Source of the DNA: Pseudomonas resinovorans NBRC 106553
Lineage (GTDB): Bacteria; Pseudomonadota; Gammaproteobacteria; Pseudomonadales; Pseudomonadaceae
Assembly: GCF_000412695.1 (NCBI RefSeq)
Contig: NC_021499.1
Location: 4,340,001-4,404,000, forward strand
Length of the DNA stretch: 64,000 bases
Reading direction: 5' to 3'
Shown: piece after piece, positions 35,788 to 46,763 of the stretch
Numbering within the stretch: position 1 is the first letter of the stretch
How the letters are laid out: each line of letters opens with the position of its first letter
The notes under the pieces: generated by a model
Seen by the model: only the letters and a program-made list of their open reading frames with translations
What the model was told of the DNA's origin: nothing
Databases searched by the model: none
Position numbers and translations under genes: made by a program

Positions 35788-36804
35788 TCAGATCATTTCT
35801 TCGCCGCCCTTGCCACCGAGGACGATTTCCCCGGCTTCGGCCATGCGGCGGGCGATGGTGAGGATTTCCTTCTGTGCCGACTCCACGTCGCTGACGCGCA
35901 CCGGGCCCTTGGCCTCGAGGTCGTCGCGCAGCAGTTCGGCGGCACGCTTGGACATGTTCTTGAAGACCTTTTCCTTGATCGCCTCGTCCGAGCCCTTGAG
36001 GGCCAGCACCAGCACATCGGAGGAAACCTCGCGCAGCAGCGCCTGGATGCCACGGTCGTCGACATCGGCCAGGTTGTCGAAGACGAACATCAGGTCCTCG
36101 ATCTGGGTCGAGAGGTCCTCGTCCACTTCGCGGATCGAGTCCATCAGCTGGCCTTCGACCGAGCTGTCGAGGAAGTTCATGATGTCCGCCGCGCGCTTCA
36201 CGCCGCCCATGGTGGTGCGGGTGGTATTGGCGTTGCCGGCGAACTGCTTCTCGAGGATCAGGTTGAGTTCCTTGAGCGCGGAAGGCTGCACGGTGTTGAG
36301 CGAAGACACGCGCAGGACGATGTCCAGGCGCACCTTGTGGTCGAAGTGGCTGAGCACTTCGGCGGCCTGGTCCGGGTCGAGGTAGGCGACCACGATGGCC
36401 TGGATCTGCGGGTGCTCGTAGCGGATCACGTCGGCCACGGCGCGCGGCTCCATCCACTTCAGGCTGTCCAGGCCACTGGTGCTGCCGCCCAGCAGGATGC
36501 GGTCGATCAGGTTGTTGGCCTTGTCCTCGCCGAGCGCCTGGGTGAGCATCTTGCGGATGTAGCCATCGGCGCCGACGCCCAGGCTGGTCTGGTCGCCGAC
36601 CATCTCGACGAACTCGCTCATCACCTGCTCCACCTGTTCGCGGTGGATGTTGCGCATCTGCGCCATGGCGACGCCGACCCGCTGCACTTCCTTGGGCCCC
36701 ATGTGGCGGAGCACCTGGGCGGCGTCGGTCTCGCCGAGCGACAGCAGCAGGATGGCGGCCTTGTCGACCTTGTTCAGCTTGACCGCGGCGCGATTTTCAC
36801 TCAT
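35788..36804 (-). CDS. fliG: FliG, rotor torque protein
   Basis: 338 aa with the three armadillo-type domains of FliG (KAAILLLSLGETDAAQVLRH; HPQIQAIVVAYLDPDQAAEV) and the charged C-terminal torque helix (DDRGIQALLREVSSDVLVLA). Joins the MS-ring to the C-ring and contacts the stators. Overlaps the fliF stop by 8 bases. Confidence 0.97.
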   Translation of the reverse strand: MSENRAAVKLNKVDKAAILLLSLGETDAAQVLRHMGPKEVQRVGVAMAQMRNIHREQVEQVMSEFVEMVGDQTSLGVGADGYIRKMLTQALGEDKANNLIDRILLGGSTSGLDSLKWMEPRAVADVIRYEHPQIQAIVVAYLDPDQAAEVLSHFDHKVRLDIVLRVSSLNTVQPSALKELNLILEKQFAGNANTTRTTMGGVKRAADIMNFLDSSVEGQLMDSIREVDEDLSTQIEDLMFVFDNLADVDDRGIQALLREVSSDVLVLALKGSDEAIKEKVFKNMSKRAAELLRDDLEAKGPVRVSDVESAQKEILTIARRMAEAGEIVLGGKGGEEMI

Positions 36805-38587
36805 CGGAGTTGATCCACTCTTTGACTACCAGGGCCACGCGGCCGGGATCCTCGGCCACCAGGCTCTTGATGGCGTTGAGTTGCGCATCATACCCGTCAC
36901 TCGGGCTGGGCAGGAGGATGCTTTGCGGGCCGCCCAGGCTTACACGATCGTCCGACAGCTCGCCGGACAGCCCCATTTCGCCCAGGTCGACGTCGCCACC
37001 GCGGCCGCCTTCCAGTTCCTTGGACTTGTTGCCGCCGCTGATGTTGTTCAGCACCGGACGCAGCACGCCGAACACCAGCACCAGGATGAACAGCACGCCC
37101 AGTACCTGCTTCACCACATCCCAGAACCAGGGCTGGGTGTAGAAGGGAATGTCGATGACTTCTTCGCTGTTGTCGGCCAGGAACGGCGTGTTGATCACGC
37201 TGACGCTGTCGCCACGGCTGGCATCGAAGCCCACCGCGTCCTGCACCAGGCGGGTGAAGCGGGTGATCTCGTCGGCGGTCCAGGGTACCCGGCTGGTTTC
37301 GCCGGTCTGCGGGTCGACCTTGACCTGGTCGTCCAGCACCACCGCAACGGACAGCCGACGCAGGCGGCCCTGCTGCTGACGGGTGTGGCTGATCGAGCGG
37401 TCCAGCTCGAAGTTGCGGGTGGTCTGGTCGCGCTTGTCCGTGGGGAACGGCGCCAGCAGCGGTTTGCCGGTGGCCGGGTCGATGATCTGCTGGCCGTTGT
37501 CGTCCAGGATCGGCTGGCCCGGCTGCACGCCGGCCGGCGCGGCACCGGTGGCCTGCTGCGGTGCGGCGCCGGGCGCCGGCGGCTGGTTCGACAGCGCGCC
37601 GGGCACGCCCTGGGGGCCGCCATTGTTCTGCCGCTCCTCGGCCAGCTTCTGTTCGCTGCGCAGGGCCGGCTGGTCCGGGTTGAACATCTCGGCGGTGGAT
37701 TCGACGGCACTGAAGTCCACGTCGGCGGACACTTCCGCCTTGTAGCGCCCGCTGCCCAGCACCGGCTGCAGGATGCTGTGCACGCGCTGGGTGAAGACGG
37801 TTTCCATGCGCCGGGTGAAGTCGAACTGGCGGCCGGCCATGGTCAGCTCGGAGAGTTCCTGCTGGTCGGAGAGCAGGTTGCCGCGCTGGTCGACCACGGT
37901 GATCTGGGACTTCTCCAGTTCCGGCACGCTGGTCGCCACCAGATTGACGATGGCCATCACCTGGCTCGGCTCCAGGGAGCGGCCGGGATAGAGTTCCACC
38001 AGCACCGAGGCGCTGGGCTTGCGCTCGTCGCGGACGAACACCGAGCTTTTCGGGATGGCCAGGTGCACGCGGGCACCCTTGACGTTGTTCAGGCTGGAAA
38101 CGGTCCGCGCCAATTCACCTTCCAGGCCCCGGCGATAGCGGGTGGCCTCCATGAACTGGCTGGTGCCCAGACCCTGCTCCTTGTCGAGGATCTCGAAGCC
38201 GACCGTGTTGTCGCTGGGGGTGACGCCGGCGGCGGCGAGCTTCATGCGCGCACGGGCGAGGTCCTCGGACTTCACCAGCAGGGCGCCGGAGTTGGGTTCG
38301 ATCTTGTAGCCGATGTCGGCGGCGGTCAGGGCTTCCACCACCTGGTTGGCGTCCAGCCCGGAAAGGCTGCCATAGAGCGGGCGGTAGTCCGGTTGCTGGG
38401 ACCAGAGCACCACGGCGAAGCCGATGGCGACGCTGGCGGCCAGGCCGACCAGCAGACCCACCTGACGCAGCATGCTCATCTGCGAGAGGTTTTCCAGGAA
38501 GGACAAGCCGAACAGCGGCTTCTTCTCTTCCCCGGAGTCCGACCCGTCTACCTTGGCAGGGACCTTTGCAACAGCGGCTTCAGCCAT
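36797..38587 (-). CDS. fliF: FliF, MS-ring protein
   Basis: 596 aa. Two membrane helices (about 42-62 and about 468-488) flank a large periplasmic region with ring-building motifs and a Pro/Gly/Gln-rich insert near residues 330-375; the C-terminal tail (AEDPGRVALVVKEWINSD) binds FliG. Base on which the export gate and C-ring assemble. Confidence 0.97.
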   Translation of the reverse strand: MAEAAVAKVPAKVDGSDSGEEKKPLFGLSFLENLSQMSMLRQVGLLVGLAASVAIGFAVVLWSQQPDYRPLYGSLSGLDANQVVEALTAADIGYKIEPNSGALLVKSEDLARARMKLAAAGVTPSDNTVGFEILDKEQGLGTSQFMEATRYRRGLEGELARTVSSLNNVKGARVHLAIPKSSVFVRDERKPSASVLVELYPGRSLEPSQVMAIVNLVATSVPELEKSQITVVDQRGNLLSDQQELSELTMAGRQFDFTRRMETVFTQRVHSILQPVLGSGRYKAEVSADVDFSAVESTAEMFNPDQPALRSEQKLAEERQNNGGPQGVPGALSNQPPAPGAAPQQATGAAPAGVQPGQPILDDNGQQIIDPATGKPLLAPFPTDKRDQTTRNFELDRSISHTRQQQGRLRRLSVAVVLDDQVKVDPQTGETSRVPWTADEITRFTRLVQDAVGFDASRGDSVSVINTPFLADNSEEVIDIPFYTQPWFWDVVKQVLGVLFILVLVFGVLRPVLNNISGGNKSKELEGGRGGDVDLGEMGLSGELSDDRVSLGGPQSILLPSPSDGYDAQLNAIKSLVAEDPGRVALVVKEWINSDE

Positions 38588-38601
38588 TTCTCAATCCGCC
38601 C

Positions 38602-38931
38602 TCAAACCGGCATCTGCATGATGTCTTGGTAGGCCTGGACCAGCTTGTTACGCACCTGGGTCATGGCCTCGAAGGAAACGCTGGCCTTCTGCGACGCGAT
38701 CATCACATCGGTGAGGTCCACACCCTTCTGGCCGACCTCGAAGGCGGTGGCCATGTCGGTGGAGACTTTCTGGGTGGCGGCCACCTTGTTCACGGCCTGC
38801 CCAAGCATGTCGGCGAAACTCGGCAGCTCCGCCGCGGGGGCTTCCACGGGGGCCGGCTTGCGCGCCATGGCATCCATCTGCATGGCCCGCATTTCCAACA
38901 TCAGGCGATTGAATTCAACACCCTGGCTCAT
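38602..38931 (-). CDS. fliE: FliE, MS-ring/rod junction protein
   Basis: 109 aa; helical, ending [20 protein letters not shown], typical of FliE. The ATG at 38931 has AAGGAG upstream; a GTG one codon earlier is possible. First gene of fliEFGHIJ. Confidence 0.95.
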   Translation of the reverse strand: MSQGVEFNRLMLEMRAMQMDAMARKPAPVEAPAAELPSFADMLGQAVNKVAATQKVSTDMATAFEVGQKGVDLTDVMIASQKASVSFEAMTQVRNKLVQAYQDIMQMPV

Positions 38932-38990
38932 CACTTACTCCTTCAACTGCCGCGATTTTTTGACGCTACGCGGTCCGATGCAGGGGTATC

Positions 38991-39006
38991 TGCAACAAGG
39001 GTGCCA
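38991..39006 (-). promoter_or_regulatory. Sigma-54 promoter of fliEFGHIJ
   Basis: The complement reads TGGCACCCTTGTTGCA, almost a full consensus (TGGCAC, N5, TTGCA), 60 bases before the fliE ATG. The strongest sigma-54 match in the window. Confidence 0.88.
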
Positions 39007-39027
39007 ATCGGCGGGAATTCTGAAAGC

Positions 39028-39054
39028 AAAAAGCCCGGCGCAGGGCCGGGCCTT
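39028..39054 (-). terminator. Terminator after fleSR
   Basis: GCCCGGC (39033-39039) pairs with GCCGGGC (39045-39051); on the minus strand the stem is followed by TTTTTGC. It lies between the fleR 3' end and the fliE promoter, and isolates the two operons. Confidence 0.75.
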
Positions 39055-39064
39055 TGGATTCAAC

Positions 39065-39150
39065 CGTAGGATGGGTAGAGCGGAGCGAAGCCCATCATCC
39101 GCACTCGATGGGTTTCGCAGGCTCGCGGACCGCCGCCTGCCCCATCCTGC
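39065..39150. repeat. Dispersed palindromic repeat, copy C
   Basis: Starts CGTAGGATGGGTA, inner halves GCGAAGCCCAT and ATGGGTTTCGC, ends CCCCATCCTGC. It is a diverged relative of copies A and B, lying between the fleR stop and its terminator, again upstream of a sigma-54 promoter (fliE). Confidence 0.75.
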
Positions 39151-39166
39151 AAGGCTGGCTCCGGCC

Positions 39167-40576
<1,410 letters not shown>

Positions 40577-40582
40577 CGTCCG

Positions 40583-41788
40583 TTACTCCTGTATGACCGA
40601 TTGCGCCGCGGGAATCAGCGGCAGTACCAGGGTGGCGCAGGTGCCGCGGCCGAGCCGCGAGCGCAGTTGCAGTTCGCCGCGATGGGCGCGCGCCACCGCC
40701 TTGACCACGGCCAGCCCGAGGCCGGTGCCGGTGGTCTTGGTGGTGAAGAAGGGTTCGCCCAGGCGCGCCAGGGTGGCGGCGTCGATGCCGGGGCCGTTGT
40801 CACTGATGGTCAGGCGCAGGTCGCCGCCACGTCGGTAGAGGTGCACCTTCAGGCGCAGCTCGCGGCCGGCGGCCTGGTTGGCGTTCTCGATCAGGTTGAG
40901 CATCGCCCCGACCAGGGTGTCGCGGTTGCACAGCAGCTCGCCGTCGTTGAGGTCGCACTGCCAGCGTACTTCACGCTCCTGCACATGGGATTCGGCGGAC
41001 GTACGCAAGGCATTGAACAGCGCCGAGGGCGCCAGCCGGTCCGGCAATGGCAGCTCGCCACGGGCGAACACCAGCATGTCGCGGACCTGATGTTCCAGCT
41101 CGTGCAGGCGCTCCTTGAGGCGGCCGGCGAAACGTTGCTGCTGGTCGGTCGGCAAGACCTGCTGGGTCAGGTGGCTGGCATAGAGCAGCGCGGCGGAAAG
41201 CGGCGTGCGGATCTGGTGGGCCAGGGAGGCGACCATGCGCCCCAGGGCGGAAAGACGTTCGGAACGGGACAGCTGGTCCTGCAGGCGACGGGTTTCCGTC
41301 AGGTCGGTGAGCAACACCAACTGGCCGGGTTCGGCATTCAGGGAGCGGGTGGCGATGGACAACCGGCGGCCGTCCTTGAGGGAGATTTCGTGGCCGTCGT
41401 CTTCACGCGGGGCGAAGTTGCGCGCGATCACTTCGCGCCAGAGCATGCCCACCAGCGGCTTGCCGAGCAGGCTGCGCGCCACGGGATTGGCTTCACGCAC
41501 CACGCCCTGCCCGTCGATCACGATGACACCGCCGGGCAGCAGGTCCAGCAGGCTTTGCAGGCGGTTGGCCAGGCGTTCCTTCTCGGCCAGTTCCTGCATG
41601 CGCTGGGCACTGACCAGGGCCAGTTCACCCTTGAGCTCGGTAACCCTCGCCTCCAGCATGCTGTAGGACTCGCTGAGCTGGACGGACATCTGGTTGAACA
41701 GCGCAAAAGCCTGTTCAAGACCAGCGCGGCCGGCCTGTTCGGCGGGGGTGTTTTCCGGGGTCGGTACAGGGATGACGGCTTGGCTCAT
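40583..41788 (-). CDS. fleS: FleS, sensor histidine kinase of the FleSR system
   Basis: 401 aa with no membrane helix. PAS domain (about residues 78-165), HisKA box with His191 (SLAHQIRTPL), HATPase (LIENANQAAG, ISDNGPGID, GTGLGLAVVKAV). Phosphorylates FleR. Starts behind a sigma-54 promoter and a leader palindrome; 6 bases separate its stop from fleR. Confidence 0.95.
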   Translation of the reverse strand: MSQAVIPVPTPENTPAEQAGRAGLEQAFALFNQMSVQLSESYSMLEARVTELKGELALVSAQRMQELAEKERLANRLQSLLDLLPGGVIVIDGQGVVREANPVARSLLGKPLVGMLWREVIARNFAPREDDGHEISLKDGRRLSIATRSLNAEPGQLVLLTDLTETRRLQDQLSRSERLSALGRMVASLAHQIRTPLSAALLYASHLTQQVLPTDQQQRFAGRLKERLHELEHQVRDMLVFARGELPLPDRLAPSALFNALRTSAESHVQEREVRWQCDLNDGELLCNRDTLVGAMLNLIENANQAAGRELRLKVHLYRRGGDLRLTISDNGPGIDAATLARLGEPFFTTKTTGTGLGLAVVKAVARAHRGELQLRSRLGRGTCATLVLPLIPAAQSVIQE

Positions 41789-41796
41789 GCTCTTCT

Positions 41797-41836
41797 CTCA
41801 CTCCATCGACCGTCAGCAGACGGTCGGTCGAGTGAG
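41797..41836. repeat. 40-base interrupted palindrome in the fleS leader
   Basis: Outer arms CTCACTC (41797-41803) and GAGTGAG (41830-41836), inner arms CGACCGTC (41807-41814) and GACGGTCG (41819-41826), with a 4-base loop. It covers the expected transcription start (about 41830) and leader of fleS, so it could be a protein operator or a 5' mRNA hairpin. Confidence 0.65.
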
Positions 41837-41839
41837 ATG

Positions 41840-41857
41840 TAGCAATACCCGTGCCTA
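41840..41857 (-). promoter_or_regulatory. Sigma-54 promoter of fleSR
   Basis: The complement reads TAGGCACGGGTATTGCTA: -24 GG, -12 GC, correct spacing and a strong GGCACG half. It lies about 55 bases before the fleS ATG. FleQ-dependent fleSR transcription is known in P. aeruginosa. Confidence 0.85.
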
Positions 41858-41898
41858 AAATTTAATCCTTTAAAAACAAGGACTTGGAAAAAGCGGAA

Positions 41899-43371
<1,473 letters not shown>

Positions 43372-43466
43372 TGTCTGGTTCTTGCTTTTAGGGCTGAACG
43401 CCGTGTTCCACAGCGCATGGGCAGACGGTGCTTCCCGGGAGGGGATTTGACCGGCAATTGGCCACT

Positions 43467-43495
43467 AGTAAAGTGAAAAAACCTTGCCGAGTCAA
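43467..43495 (-). promoter_or_regulatory. Sigma-70 promoter of fleQ
   Basis: On the minus strand, -35 TTGACT (43490-43495), a 17-base spacer, and -10 TTTACT (43467-43472), about 95 bases before the fleQ ATG. fleQ is expected to be sigma-70 dependent. The rest of 43372-43589 shows no gene. Confidence 0.65.
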
Positions 43496-43589
43496 TTTTA
43501 TGGCGTGCTTTTTTTGTTCGAGCCGACGGAATGGCTAAGCGGCTGACAGAACAATATCGAACTAGTGGCAGATGAGTAGTGCGGGGCCA

Positions 43590-43886
43590 TCAGCCGAACA
43601 GCTTGTACACCTTGGCGCCCTGCTGGGCCTGGTTGAGCTGGATCAGTTCGCCCGCGATGCGCTGCTGCTCGGCCTGGCAGATGGTCACCAGCTCGCGGTA
43701 CAGCGCCAGCAGTTCCTGCATGCGGCTGCCGAGCTGCTCGGGGTCTTCGACGGCATCGATCATGGCGTCGTCGACGGCCTGGCGGCAGAGCTGGTCGAGC
43801 TCGCCAATGGCCGCCCAGTCCTTGCGGGCCAACGCTTCACGCAGGGCGCTGCCGGTTGCTTCAAGACGCTGGACTGATGCATTCAT
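43590..43886 (-). CDS. fliT: FliT-like flagellar chaperone
   Basis: 98 aa, all-helical (MNASVQRLEATGSALREALA; YRELVTICQAEQQRIAGELI). The size and position after fliD and fliS fit FliT, the FliD export chaperone, but the sequence is weakly conserved. The ATG at 43886 has AGGAG upstream. Confidence 0.7.
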   Translation of the reverse strand: MNASVQRLEATGSALREALARKDWAAIGELDQLCRQAVDDAMIDAVEDPEQLGSRMQELLALYRELVTICQAEQQRIAGELIQLNQAQQGAKVYKLFG

Positions 43887-43911
43887 CGAAAATTCTCCTG
43901 CCAAACGGGCA

Positions 43912-44292
43912 TCACTGAGCGATGCCATCCCACCCGGTTTTCACGTCACGCAACAGCCCGGCCACTTCGTCCACCAGGGCAGCGTCGCTTTTCAGGTTCG
44001 CTTCGAGGAGGCGGGACATCATGTACTCGTAGAGCGAATCGAGGTTGGCCGCGATATCGCCGCCCTGCTCGAAGTTCAGGCCATCGCGCAGGCCACCGAT
44101 GATAGCGATTGCCTTGCCGATCAGCTCGCCTTTTTGCGCCAGCTGGCCGCGCTCGATGGCGCCACGGGCTTGAGCGAGACGGGTCAGGCCGCCTTCCATG
44201 AGCATCTGGATCAGCCGGTGGGGGCTGGCGTCCACGGCCTTGGCCTGGGTGTTCACGGACTGGTACTGCTTGAGGGCCGCCATCGCGTTCAT
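43912..44292 (-). CDS. fliS: FliS paralogue 2, flagellin export chaperone
   Basis: 126 aa, FliS helical bundle (MAALKQYQSVNTQAKAVDAS; PHRLIQMLMEGGLTRLAQAR). The ATG at 44292 gives the usual length. It has its own sigma-28 promoter 39-65 bases upstream. FliS caps flagellin C-termini before export; this copy is closest to the P. aeruginosa form I recall. Confidence 0.88.
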   Translation of the reverse strand: MNAMAALKQYQSVNTQAKAVDASPHRLIQMLMEGGLTRLAQARGAIERGQLAQKGELIGKAIAIIGGLRDGLNFEQGGDIAANLDSLYEYMMSRLLEANLKSDAALVDEVAGLLRDVKTGWDGIAQ

Positions 44293-44330
44293 GTTCGCTC
44301 TCGCTCGTGTGTCGGGCTGTGATACCCAAG

Positions 44331-44357
44331 GTATCGGCAGCACCAGCGAGAGCTTTA
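44331..44357 (-). promoter_or_regulatory. Sigma-28 (FliA) promoter of fliS2-fliT
   Basis: On the minus strand TAAAGCT, then a spacer, then GCCGATAC, the same layout and overall length (27 bases) as the fliC promoter. It lies in the 84-base gap between the two fliS genes. Confidence 0.75.
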
Positions 44358-44376
44358 GCCCGCAGCTTTGCGCAAA

Positions 44377-44775
44377 TCAGGAAATTTCCGCGGGGACCGC
44401 TGTGTTCACTTCCGGGCCGATGGAGTCCCAGGCCTGCTTGATCTCCAGCAGCAGCGCCTCGACCTCGTCTATGGGGCGCGGCGAGTTGTCCAGGGCGACC
44501 CTGGACAGGCGACGGGTCATGTAGTCGTAGAGGGCATCGAGGTTCTCGGCGATCTCGCCACCGAGCTGCTTGTCCAGGCTGCCCTGGAGCACGCCGATGA
44601 TGCTGAGGGTGGAGCCGACCGCCATGCCACGAACTTCCGGGTTGCCGGTTTCGAGGCCATGGCGAGCGAGGGAAAGGCGTTCCAGGGCGCCGTCCAGCAG
44701 CAACTGCACCGCGCGGTACGGGGCGACTTCCTGACTGGTCTTGACCTGCTTGTAGGTATCGATCGGATTGGCCAT
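44377..44775 (-). CDS. fliS: FliS paralogue 1
   Basis: 132 aa FliS-family protein ([40 protein letters not shown]) with an extended C-terminus ([14 protein letters not shown]). Three bases after fliD. Differs clearly from the second copy downstream, so the two may serve different clients. Confidence 0.88.
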   Translation of the reverse strand: MANPIDTYKQVKTSQEVAPYRAVQLLLDGALERLSLARHGLETGNPEVRGMAVGSTLSIIGVLQGSLDKQLGGEIAENLDALYDYMTRRLSRVALDNSPRPIDEVEALLLEIKQAWDSIGPEVNTAVPAEIS

Positions 44776-44778
44776 TGC

Positions 44779-46221
44779 TTAGCTCTGCTTCACTACGCCG
44801 GGAAGGTTGGAGATAGCCTGGATCAACCGATCGCCGGTGGTGTTCAGGTTGGCGATCAGCGAGTCCATGGCGTTGTATTGGGCGTACAGACGGGTCTGGA
44901 CCTTGGCGATACGCTCATCGAGCTTGGTGCGCTGGTCCTTCACCGAGTCGAGGGTGCTCTGCAGGCCGTCCTGGCGCTGGGACAGGATGCCGCCGGCCTG
45001 GGTGTAGACGTCCAACTTGCCGTTCAGGCGGGACGTCAGGCCATTTTCGCCGGTGAAGAAACCGGCAACGGATTCGTATTGGGTGCTGAGGGCCTTGTCG
45101 AGCTTGGTGTCGTCGATCTTCAAGGTGCCGTCTTTCTGGGTGGTGATGCCCAGGTCCGACAGGATCGAAATTCCACCGCCCTGGCCGGACGGGTTCACCA
45201 GCTCGTTGCGTACGGTGGACAGCAATGAACGCACCGTGGCGTCGCCCACCAGCGCGCCGGTCACGGGGGCGCTGCTTTCGCCAACGGAGGTTACGGCGGT
45301 CAGGGTCTTGGTCACCCCTATCATCTTGTTGTAGGCGTCGACGAACTTCTTGATGTTGCCCTTCACGCTCGACGTGTCTTCGGCGACCGTCACCGTGAAC
45401 TTCTTGCCGGGCTCCGCGCTCACCAGGTTGAGGGTGACATCGGAAATCGCGTCGGACACGGTGTTGCTGGAGCTGCGCAGGCTCAGGCCGTCGATGGTGA
45501 ACTCCGCGTCCTGGGCCTGGGTGATGTAGCCGCTGCTTGTAGCGCTGGCGCCATCGAGCGCGGCAAGTGCGCCGGTCGGCTTGGACGCCGCGTTGTTATC
45601 GGCGAATTGGCCGATGCGGAAGTCTTCCAGGCCGGCGGATGTCTGGACATAGATGTCCTTGCCCGCGCCGGTGGTGTTGGAGCTGAGCACCAGGCGAGAA
45701 GAGCCATCCGCCGGGTTGCTGACGATGTTGGCGCTGACGCCCTTGTCTTTCAGCGCGGTGTTCAGGCTGTCGCGGATTTCGGACAGGCTCGCGCCAGCGG
45801 CGACCTGCACATCGACGCCACGATCATCGGGGCCGAGCTTGACGGTGAGGGTCCCGGCTGCGGCCGCAGTCTCGCCCTTGGCGAAGCTTGCGGTCCCCAC
45901 CTTGCTGGCGGCTGCGAGCTTCTCGACCGTCAGCTGGTAGGTTCCGGCGCTGGCCTTGTTCGTGGCCGTAACGGTAGCCAGGTCGGTATTGCTCGATTTG
46001 GCCGAACGCTTGGCGAACAGGTCAGCGGAGTTGAGGTCCTTCAGCGCGGTCTGGAAATCGCTGATGGCGCTCTTGAGCTGGCCGACAGCCGAGAACTTCG
46101 ACGTCGCGCTCTTCTCCACTCGCGCCAGCTGGGCGTCCTTGGGCGCTCTCTCGGCGTCCACCAGGGCCTTCACGATGCTGTCGATGTTGATGTTCGAACC
46201 GAGTCCGGTTACGCCAGCCAT
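44779..46221 (-). CDS. fliD: FliD, filament cap protein
   Basis: 480 aa. Conserved N-terminus (GLGSNINIDSIVKALVDAER), a variable middle, and a C-terminal coiled coil (LDERIAKVQTRLYAQYNAMD). Forms the cap that inserts flagellin and contributes to mucin binding in P. aeruginosa. GAGGTAACGG upstream of the ATG. Confidence 0.95.
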   Translation of the reverse strand: MAGVTGLGSNINIDSIVKALVDAERAPKDAQLARVEKSATSKFSAVGQLKSAISDFQTALKDLNSADLFAKRSAKSSNTDLATVTATNKASAGTYQLTVEKLAAASKVGTASFAKGETAAAAGTLTVKLGPDDRGVDVQVAAGASLSEIRDSLNTALKDKGVSANIVSNPADGSSRLVLSSNTTGAGKDIYVQTSAGLEDFRIGQFADNNAASKPTGALAALDGASATSSGYITQAQDAEFTIDGLSLRSSSNTVSDAISDVTLNLVSAEPGKKFTVTVAEDTSSVKGNIKKFVDAYNKMIGVTKTLTAVTSVGESSAPVTGALVGDATVRSLLSTVRNELVNPSGQGGGISILSDLGITTQKDGTLKIDDTKLDKALSTQYESVAGFFTGENGLTSRLNGKLDVYTQAGGILSQRQDGLQSTLDSVKDQRTKLDERIAKVQTRLYAQYNAMDSLIANLNTTGDRLIQAISNLPGVVKQS

Positions 46222-46273
46222 TTTCCGTTACCTCGCCAATCGTCTGACACCTGTGTCAATCAACGATAAAGCA

Positions 46274-46289
46274 GTCAAGAATCGTGCCA
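46274..46289 (-). promoter_or_regulatory. Degenerate sigma-54 site before fliD
   Basis: The complement reads TGGCACGATTCTTGAC: a perfect -24 half, but -12 is GA rather than GC. It lies about 55 bases before the fliD ATG. It may be weak, or fliD may depend on readthrough from flaG. Confidence 0.35.
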
Positions 46290-46316
46290 CCACGTACGCC
46301 AGTGCCAACCTGGCTG

Positions 46317-46682
46317 TCAGGCTTCCGCCTTGAACAGCAGGCTGCGCATTTCCGACAGGCTTTCCGCCAGTTTCAATGCGTCTTCAGAGGGGATCTGCCG
46401 GATAACCTCGCCGGACATCGAGTCGGTTACCTGCACCACCACTCGGCCGCTGCTGTCGTCCACATCGAAGTTCAGGTTGCGGCGAATGCTCTGCACGAAC
46501 TCCTGAATGCTGGAGGCCGCTGCTGCCACCGGTGCGGTGTCTTCCTCGGTCTGGGACTTCTCGCGCTCCAGCTCGGCAACCTTCTCAGGGGTTTCCTTCG
46601 CCACCGGACCACGGAGTGCGCCAGTGCCGGCAGGCGTCGCGCTTACACCTTTGCTCGTCAGGTTGACTGTTCCGATATCCAT
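46317..46682 (-). CDS. flaG: FlaG family protein
   Basis: 121 aa. A disordered N-terminal half and a C-terminal domain (LNFDVDDSSGRVVVQVTDSM; GEVIRQIPSEDALKLAESL), typical of FlaG, which affects filament length. The ATG at 46682 has GAGGTGAG upstream. Between fliC and fliD. Confidence 0.92.
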   Translation of the reverse strand: MDIGTVNLTSKGVSATPAGTGALRGPVAKETPEKVAELEREKSQTEEDTAPVAAAASSIQEFVQSIRRNLNFDVDDSSGRVVVQVTDSMSGEVIRQIPSEDALKLAESLSEMRSLLFKAEA

Positions 46683-46708
46683 TGTGCTCACCTCACAAAC
46701 GGCAAGAA

Positions 46709-46735
46709 GGGGGGAAGCGCCAAGCACTTCCCCCC
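46709..46735 (-). terminator. Hairpin after fliC
   Basis: GGGGGGAAG and CTTCCCCCC arms around an 9-base loop, followed on the minus strand by TTCTTG. Probable full or partial terminator of fliC, 28 bases after its stop and before flaG. Confidence 0.65.
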
Positions 46736-46763
46736 GCGTTCAACGCCTTGCCTCGTCCGGGCC

